Positions 58,696 through 64,000 of a stretch of DNA of 64,000 nucleotides are shown here, piece by piece. The stretch comes from Actinotalea soli (lineage in GTDB: Bacteria > Actinomycetota > Actinomycetes > Actinomycetales > Cellulomonadaceae), in NCBI RefSeq assembly GCF_017565425.1, contig NZ_JAGEMK010000009.1, forward strand, positions 101,196 through 165,195. The letters run 5' to 3'. Numbering within the stretch: the stretch's first letter is position 1; every line of letters begins with the position of its first letter. A program made the position numbers and the translations under genes. The notes beneath the pieces are model-generated. The model worked only from the letters and a program-made list of their open reading frames with translations, did no database searches and was not told where the DNA came from.

Positions 58696-59549
58696 GCACC
58701 GACCAGCCCACCGGCAACCAGGGCACCCAGGGCACCCCGCCCGAGGACCCCCGCACCCTGCTCGGGGCCTACGCGGTCGACGCGGTCGACGACGTCGAGC
58801 GCCGTCAGGTCGAACGCCTGGTCGCGACCGACGAGGACGCCGCGGGCGAGCTGGCCGGGCTCCAGGCCGCTGCCGCGCACCTCGGGCAGGCCGCGGCCCT
58901 CGCCCCGCCCGCCGCGCTCCGCGAAGCCGTCCTGGCCGAGGCCGCCCGCACTCCGCAGGAGGCCGCCCCGGACGTCACCGACGGCACGACGGCGGGCTCC
59001 CACGCCAGCACGACGCCGTCGGGCCTGCACCCGGTCACCCCGATCATGACGGTCACGCCGACCCGCGCGGCCGAGCCCGCCCCCACGGACCTGAGCCGAC
59101 GCCGGCGCTCCCCCCTCATGCTCGCTGCGGCGGCAGCGGCCGTCGCCGTCCTCGCGGTCCCCGGGGTGGTGGCCTGGCAGCAGGCCGAGCGTGCCCAGCA
59201 GGCCGAGGCCCAGGCCTCCACCCTCACCGAGCTCCTGGGCGGTGCGCAGACCGTGCTCGTCCGGGGCGAGGTCACCGGCGGGGGCGAGGCCGTCGCGCTG
59301 CTGGGCGACCGGAGCGCGGCCCTCGTGGCGAGCGACCTGCCCGACCTCGACGCGGACACCGTCTACCAGCTGTGGGCCATGCGCGACGGCGTCCCCGTGG
59401 ACGCGGGGCTGCTCGAGGTGCGCGAGGGTCAGGTCCAGGCGACCCCTGCCGAGTACCAGCCGGGGGACGGCCTCGCGGTGTCGGTCGAGCCCGCCGGCGG
59501 CTCCGCGCAGCCCACCACCGAGCCCGTGGTGGTGCTGCTGCCGGGCTGA
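58692..59549 (+). CDS. rskA: Anti-sigma K factor RskA
   Basis: A 285-residue membrane anti-sigma factor. The N-terminal cytosolic ASD-like domain (LLGAYAVDAVDDVERRQVERLVATDEDAAGEL) lacks the ZAS Cys pair, as in RskA. A long Ala/Pro/Thr linker follows, then a transmembrane helix (SPLMLAAAAAAVAVLAVPGVVAW, about 137-158) and the extracytoplasmic RskA domain (VYQLWAMRDGVPVDAGLLEV). Signal-driven proteolysis of RskA releases SigK in mycobacteria. It is translated with sigK and probably controls the duplicated lipoprotein next door. Confidence 0.9.
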   Translation: MSTDQPTGNQGTQGTPPEDPRTLLGAYAVDAVDDVERRQVERLVATDEDAAGELAGLQAAAAHLGQAAALAPPAALREAVLAEAARTPQEAAPDVTDGTTAGSHASTTPSGLHPVTPIMTVTPTRAAEPAPTDLSRRRRSPLMLAAAAAAVAVLAVPGVVAWQQAERAQQAEAQASTLTELLGGAQTVLVRGEVTGGGEAVALLGDRSAALVASDLPDLDADTVYQLWAMRDGVPVDAGLLEVREGQVQATPAEYQPGDGLAVSVEPAGGSAQPTTEPVVVLLPG

Positions 59550-59655
59550 GACCCCGCAGGTCCTCGCCCGGGTGACGTCCGGGGTGTTCCCTCACACCGT
59601 TCTTCGCGGTGCCGATGGGGCCCCCGTGAGCGGTCGGACCGGAGGAGGGCGAGTC

Positions 59656-62600
59656 GTGCCTTCTCGATCCACGGTCCTCGCCCTCGCCGAGCACATCAGC
59701 GGCCCCTACGGGGGTGAGGTGCTCAGCGGGATCCTGCGGGAGGTGACCGCCGCGGGGGGACGGCTCGTCGTCGTGCAGACCGCGAGCTCCGGTGAGCGTG
59801 GCTCGGCGTCCCCCACGCCCCTCGCGATGCCCATGGCGGCGCGCACGGTCGACGCCGTGGTCGCGATCGCCCCGGCCTCCGCCGCTCCCTACGTGGCCGC
59901 CCTGCGCGCCTCGCCCGTGCCGGTGGTCCTCACCAGCCAGGAGTGCCCCGAGGGCATCGCCCCGAGCGTGAGCCCCGACAACCGCGGCGGGGTGCGGGCC
60001 GGGCTCGAGCACCTCCTGCGTCACGGGCACCGACGTATCGCCTTCGCGGCCGACCTGGACCAGCACGACCTGTGCGCGCGCAGCGAGGCCTACCGCGAGG
60101 CGATGGCCGAGCACGGGCTCCCGGTCGTCGAGCTGCCGCTGGTGGACACCCCCTACGGACCGTCCGACGCGCACGGTGCCGTCACGACCCTGCTCGGGCT
60201 CCCGGACCGCCCCACGGCCGTGATGGCCGCGACCGACCGGGGTGCCCTGGCCCTGGTCGCGGGCCTGACGGCCGCCGGCCTACGGGTCCCGGAGGACGTC
60301 GCCGTCCTGGGGTTCGACGACATCGAGGACGCCGCCTACGCCACACCCAGCCTGTCGAGCGTGCACGTGCGCTTCGACGCCGTCGGGGCGCAGGCCGGGA
60401 GGCTCGCGGTCGCGATGGCCCGCGGGGAGAGCGTGCGACCGGACGCGCAGCTCGCCGCCACCAGCGTGGTGGTCCCCCGCGGCTCGTGCGGCTGCCGGGC
60501 GGACCTCGTGGCCGAGGACCGCTCCCGTCCGCACGACCGGGCCTCGGCCGTACCCACCAGCCGCGACGAGCTCGGGGCCCTGCTGCACGCCGTGCTCGAC
60601 GACCGGGGCAACGGCACGGTGACCCCCGCCGTGGTCGACCTGGTCCTGGAGCAGGTCGACGCCGTGATCGGGCGCCCGGGTGACGTGGACCGCGAGGAGG
60701 TCCTGGGGCTGACCCGCGCCCTGTCCCGCAGCGCCCCCCGCACCGACACGATGCACGAGGTGGTCGTGGCGCTGACCGACTACCTCCAGCGGCTCGCCAG
60801 CACCGGGACCGGGGCCGGCTCCCCCGGGGGTACGGCCCTGGCGGCTGCGCTGTGGCAGGTGCAGGCCTGGGGCGCGGTGCACCTGGGCCGTCAGCGCGAG
60901 GCCTCGGTGGTCGAGGCCGGGGAAGGCGTGGCCCGGTTGCTGCGCAGCACCGCGGCCGAGTCCCAGGAGCTGCACTGGCTGGCCGGCACCCACGTGCGGG
61001 CTGCGGTGCTCGGGCTGTGGGCGGGTCGGCCGGGTGGTGAGCTGCGGGTCGTCGGAGTCCACGACGAGCGCACCGCGACGGCCTCGGGGGACGACGACGG
61101 CGCCTCGGTGGCAGGGCTGCCGCTCCCCCTCCTCGGTGCCGCGGTCGCGGTCGAGGACTTCCCCCCTGCCGCACTCGTGGACCGGGCACGGCAGGCCGAG
61201 GGTGAGGTGTGCGTCGTCGTGCCCGTCCGAGGGCCGCGCGGGGACTGGGGGCTGCTCGCCCTGCTCGGGCACCTGACGACGCGCTGGGAGCGCGAGCCCT
61301 ACCAGGAGTGGGCGGGTGCGCTGTGCATGGCCCTCGAGAGCGAGCGGCTCGCGCAGGACGTCCGGGCGAGCCGTGAGCGCTACGCGATGACGGCCGAGGC
61401 CGCGAACGACGGGTTCTGGGAGCTCGACGTGGTGACGCGCACCGCAGAGCTGTCCCGCCGCGCCCGTGAGCTCCTCGACCTGCCCGAGGGGTTCGTCCTC
61501 AGCGCGGAGACCTGGGCCGACCGCGTGCACCCCGAGGACCGCGGCCACGTCCGCAGCACGCTCCGCGCGCTCTTCTGGCACGCCGACGCCCCCGCCTCCG
61601 TCGAGCTGCGGGTCCGGCGCGCCGACGGCACCTCACGCTGGCTGCTCGCCCGTGCCCTGGGCGTCGCGGACGAGGACGGGATCGTCGTCCGGCTCCTCGG
61701 CACCCTGACCGACATCGACGGGCGCAAGGCCCTCGAGGCCGAGCTCCACCAGGCCGCCTCCTTCGACACGATCACCGGGCTGCCCAACCGCCGCACCTTC
61801 CACCGCTACCTCGAGCGCGTGGTCCAGCGGTGCGCCGCGAACCCGGGCGCGGAGTTCGCGCTGGTGTTCCTCGACCTCGACGGCTTCAAGCTGGTCAACG
61901 ACTCCCTCGGCCACCTCAGCGGCGACGAGCTGCTGCGCGTCATGGCCGACCGGCTCCGCGAGGGGGTCCGGGCCCTGGACGTCGCCGCCCGCTTCGGCGG
62001 GGACGAGCTCGCGGTGCTCCTCACCCACCCCGTGCCCCCCGACCTGCTCGCCACGGTCGAGGAGCTCCAGCGACGCGTGGCCGCCCCCGTGACCCTGGAC
62101 GGCCACGAGGTCACGATCACCGCAAGCATCGGGATCGTGACCTCGGCCGGGCGGTACGCCTCGGCCGACGACGCCCTCCGCGACGCCGACCTCGCGATGC
62201 ACCACGCCAAGGAGGCCGAGCCCGGGAGCGTGCGGATCTTCGACCCCGCGATGCACGTGCGCGCCGCAGGCAGGTTGCGGACCAGGGCCGAGCTGCGCAC
62301 CGCCCTGGCCCACGAGCAGTTCGAGGTCCACTACCAGCCGGTGGTCGACCTCGGCGGCGCTCCGCTGCGCCACCTCGAGGCCCTGGTGCGGTGGCGGCAC
62401 CCCGGCCGCGGCCTGCTGAGCCCGGCGCAGTTCCTGCCGACCCTCGAGGGCGACACGGCGATGATCCTGACCCTCGGCGGGTGGATGCTCGACGAGGTCT
62501 GCCGCCAGGTCGCCACCTGGCGCTCGGCGGGCTTCGACGACGTGAGCGTGGCCCTCAACGTGGCGCACCGCGAGTTCTGGGCCCCTGGGCTGGCCGAGCG

Positions 62601-63087
62601 CGTCGCCGATGCCCTCGCCCGCCACCAGGTGCCCCCGGCGAACCTCGTCCTGGAGATCACCGAGGGGGTGTTCATGGCTGAGCCGGACACGGCCCGTCAG
62701 GTGATGGAGGACCTCAGGGCGCAGGGGGTGCGGCTGCACATCGACGACTTCGGCACGGGCCAGTCCTCGCTGACGGCCCTGCGCACCTTCCCCTTCGACG
62801 CGCTCAAGATCGACGGGTCGTTCGTGCGCGAGCTGGGGGTCTCGACCCAGACCACCGAGCTGCTGCGGGTGATCGTCGACATGGGCCGGACGCTGGACCT
62901 CGCGGTGGTCGCCGAGCACGTCGAGCACTGCGCCCAGGCCGACCACCTGCGCCTGCTGGGCTGCACCTACGCGCAGGGCTGGCTGTACTCGCGGGCCCTG
63001 CCGGCTGCGCAGGTCACGCCCCTGCTCGGGACGGCCGTGCCGCCCCAGAGCAGCGCCCTCCTGGGAGTCCGGCACCCGCGGGCCTGA
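59656..63087 (+). CDS. LacI-type sensor-PAS-GGDEF-EAL c-di-GMP protein
   Basis: A 1,143-residue protein. Residues 1-275 resemble the ligand-binding part of LacI/GalR regulators (SRSTVLALAEHISGPYGGEVL; RIAFAADLDQHD; VLGFDDIEDAAYATPSLSSVHV) without a helix-turn-helix. A helical/GAF-like middle follows, then PAS (about 575-695), GGDEF (FDTITGLPNRRTFHR; RFGGDELAVLL, about 780) and EAL (EALVRWRHP, about 907; EITEGVF; IDDFGTGQSSL; QGWLYSRAL). GGDEL and AEHVEH deviate slightly from consensus, so either activity may be weak. It is probably cytosolic and makes or breaks c-di-GMP in response to a small ligand. GTG 59656 has a GGAGGAG ribosome site. Confidence 0.9.
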   Translation: MPSRSTVLALAEHISGPYGGEVLSGILREVTAAGGRLVVVQTASSGERGSASPTPLAMPMAARTVDAVVAIAPASAAPYVAALRASPVPVVLTSQECPEGIAPSVSPDNRGGVRAGLEHLLRHGHRRIAFAADLDQHDLCARSEAYREAMAEHGLPVVELPLVDTPYGPSDAHGAVTTLLGLPDRPTAVMAATDRGALALVAGLTAAGLRVPEDVAVLGFDDIEDAAYATPSLSSVHVRFDAVGAQAGRLAVAMARGESVRPDAQLAATSVVVPRGSCGCRADLVAEDRSRPHDRASAVPTSRDELGALLHAVLDDRGNGTVTPAVVDLVLEQVDAVIGRPGDVDREEVLGLTRALSRSAPRTDTMHEVVVALTDYLQRLASTGTGAGSPGGTALAAALWQVQAWGAVHLGRQREASVVEAGEGVARLLRSTAAESQELHWLAGTHVRAAVLGLWAGRPGGELRVVGVHDERTATASGDDDGASVAGLPLPLLGAAVAVEDFPPAALVDRARQAEGEVCVVVPVRGPRGDWGLLALLGHLTTRWEREPYQEWAGALCMALESERLAQDVRASRERYAMTAEAANDGFWELDVVTRTAELSRRARELLDLPEGFVLSAETWADRVHPEDRGHVRSTLRALFWHADAPASVELRVRRADGTSRWLLARALGVADEDGIVVRLLGTLTDIDGRKALEAELHQAASFDTITGLPNRRTFHRYLERVVQRCAANPGAEFALVFLDLDGFKLVNDSLGHLSGDELLRVMADRLREGVRALDVAARFGGDELAVLLTHPVPPDLLATVEELQRRVAAPVTLDGHEVTITASIGIVTSAGRYASADDALRDADLAMHHAKEAEPGSVRIFDPAMHVRAAGRLRTRAELRTALAHEQFEVHYQPVVDLGGAPLRHLEALVRWRHPGRGLLSPAQFLPTLEGDTAMILTLGGWMLDEVCRQVATWRSAGFDDVSVALNVAHREFWAPGLAERVADALARHQVPPANLVLEITEGVFMAEPDTARQVMEDLRAQGVRLHIDDFGTGQSSLTALRTFPFDALKIDGSFVRELGVSTQTTELLRVIVDMGRTLDLAVVAEHVEHCAQADHLRLLGCTYAQGWLYSRALPAAQVTPLLGTAVPPQSSALLGVRHPRA

Positions 63088-63118
63088 CGGCCGTCACGGG
63101 GCTCGTCGGCCGCGAGGT

Positions 63119-63700
63119 CTAGACGGCCGGGCCGTCCGGCTCCTCCTCGCGCAGGCGCGGCGTGCCGGCCCGCTCGGGGCGCACGCCGTGCTTGTCGGCG
63201 TAGAAGGCGCGGATCCGGTCCATGTCGGCGCGCACGTCCCCCGTGACGACGAAGGTCTCGCCGACCCCGGCGGTGCGCGTGGGGCCGTCGACGAACCCGA
63301 GGGTCAGCGGCAGGCCCGTGCCCAGGGCCAGGCGGTAGAACCCGGTCTTCCAGTGGTCGGTCCGACGCCGCGTGCCCTCGGCGGCGATCACCAGCACGAA
63401 GTCCTCGGTGCCGGCCGCCTCCTCGACGAGGCGCTGGACGAGGCCACCCGCGCCGCGCCGGTCGGTGGGCACCGCTCCCAGCCCGCGCAGCACGGGGCCC
63501 AAGGGCCACCAGAACAGCTCCCGCTTGACCAGCATGCGGGGCTTGACCTCCGCGTTCCACAGCACCATGAGCGTCAGGACGAAGTCCCAGTTCGAGGTGT
63601 GCGGCGCACCGATGAACAGCCCCGAGCGGGGCGCGTCGCCGACGGCCCGCCACCCGCTCAGCCGGAACAGCAGGCGGGCGAGGGTGCGGCGGACCGGCAT
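63119..63700 (-). CDS. 1-acyl-sn-glycerol-3-phosphate acyltransferase-type protein
   Basis: A 193-residue member of the PlsC-like acyltransferase family. The catalytic HX4D is HTSNWD, then a KRELFWWPLGPVLRGLGAVPTDRR segment and the substrate-binding AAEGTRRRTDHWKTGFYRLA, with the EGTR block. It probably moves an acyl chain to a lysophospholipid at the inner membrane face; the substrate is not certain. ATG 63700 was chosen because it begins the amphipathic N-terminus MPVRRTLARLLFRLSG. It lies downstream of the partial helicase-like gene on the same strand. Confidence 0.82.
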   Translation of the reverse strand: MPVRRTLARLLFRLSGWRAVGDAPRSGLFIGAPHTSNWDFVLTLMVLWNAEVKPRMLVKRELFWWPLGPVLRGLGAVPTDRRGAGGLVQRLVEEAAGTEDFVLVIAAEGTRRRTDHWKTGFYRLALGTGLPLTLGFVDGPTRTAGVGETFVVTGDVRADMDRIRAFYADKHGVRPERAGTPRLREEEPDGPAV

Positions 63701-63761
63701 CCCCGCCCGCCGCGACCCGGAGCGCTCAGGCCCCGGGCCTCCTGCCGGGTGCGAGCCTGGC

Positions 63762-64000
63762 TCAGCGGCCACGGCGACGGCCCGCGCCGCTGCCGCGCGA
63801 CATGTCGACGGCACCGCTGCGCCCCGACCCTCCGCCCTGGGAGGGGAAGCGGGAGATCGCGTCACGGCCCTGCGCGGCCGAGCGGCTCGAGCCACCCGAG
63901 GCACGGCCACGGCCTGCGCCGCCGCCCTGCCCGCTGGGGGCCGAGCCCGAGGCGGAGCGCTCGGGACGGCCGCGCCCCGCACCCTGCGGGGCGCCGGCTC
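63762..64000 (-). CDS. Partial CDS, Gly/Arg/Ser-rich C-terminal tail (DEAD-box helicase-like)
   Basis: The frame ending at TGA 63762 reads GRGRPERSASGSAPSGQ, then GGGAGRGRASGGSSRSAAQGRDAISRFPSQGGG and ends MSRGSGAGRRRGR. RG/SG-rich basic tails ending this way are typical of actinobacterial DEAD-box RNA helicases (RhlE/CshA type), where they bind RNA. The catalytic part lies beyond the right edge, so the identity is tentative. Confidence 0.5.
   Translation of the reverse strand, partial: AGAPQGAGRGRPERSASGSAPSGQGGGAGRGRASGGSSRSAAQGRDAISRFPSQGGGSGRSGAVDMSRGSGAGRRRGR

Noticed and set aside
59656..60500. LacI-family transcription factor
   Set aside because: The ligand-binding part is present but there is no N-terminal helix-turn-helix, and the frame continues into PAS-GGDEF-EAL.

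Overview
The window is high-G+C actinobacterial chromosome, most likely from a Micrococcales (Intrasporangiaceae/Ornithinimicrobiaceae-like) bacterium. The signs are strong G/C third-position bias, frequent GTG starts, mycothiol synthase MshD, an actinobacterial TopA with a Lys/Ala tail and no zinc fingers, a Tad/Ssd cluster and a SigK/RskA pair. The order tmk/holB, topA, MrfA-like helicase, tadE-tadBC-tadA-ssd, HAD phosphatase, acs resembles the M. tuberculosis Rv3644c-Rv3667 neighbourhood. Many adjacent genes overlap by GTGA or ATGA, so translational coupling is common.

Layout. 0-5.4 kb: tRNA-Thr, a secreted alpha/beta hydrolase, and a coupled Gfo/Idh oxidoreductase-tmk-holB string. 5.4-16.7 kb: a repeat-bearing spacer, a haem-oxygenase-like diiron enzyme divergent from a CDGSH protein, topA, a PAP2 phosphatase, a coupled nuclease/methyltransferase pair, a lipoprotein and the K+-independent H+-pyrophosphatase. 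16.9-23.4 kb: two paralogous modules of a SigE-type sigma factor plus a membrane-anchored partner, separated by a HAD hydrolase, an SDR and a frameshifted exported protein; then a STAS protein. 23.4-28.8 kb: anaerobic ribonucleotide reductase nrdDG with a candidate NrdR operator, then a DUF1998 helicase. 28.9-33.6 kb: a compact Tad secretion locus. 33.7-37.2 kb: HAD phosphatase, degenerate Fic-like protein, malic enzyme.

37.2-40.8 kb is a lower-G+C island lodged at the 3' end of an old-yellow-enzyme gene; a 126-bp copy of that 3' end marks the far side. It holds two truncated RHS fragments with different hydrophobic C-terminal tips, interleaved with tiny membrane proteins that look like immunity genes. 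This is an orphan polymorphic-toxin cassette array.

40.8-54 kb: OYE, an OFA-type transporter with its small subunit, a membrane protein, acs, a flavoprotein, a PAS + soluble MCP pair, mshD, ppk and a Nudix/histidine-phosphatase fusion. 54-55.3 kb: a DUF559 (Vsr-fold nuclease) gene bracketed by two pairs of a 50-bp palindrome that occurs seven times in the window. This repeat-plus-nuclease arrangement is the most unusual feature seen. 55.3-64 kb: an uncharacterised gene with msrB, an internally duplicated lipoprotein next to sigK-rskA, a large LacI-sensor/PAS/GGDEF/EAL protein, an acyltransferase, and the RG-rich tail of a gene that runs off the right edge.
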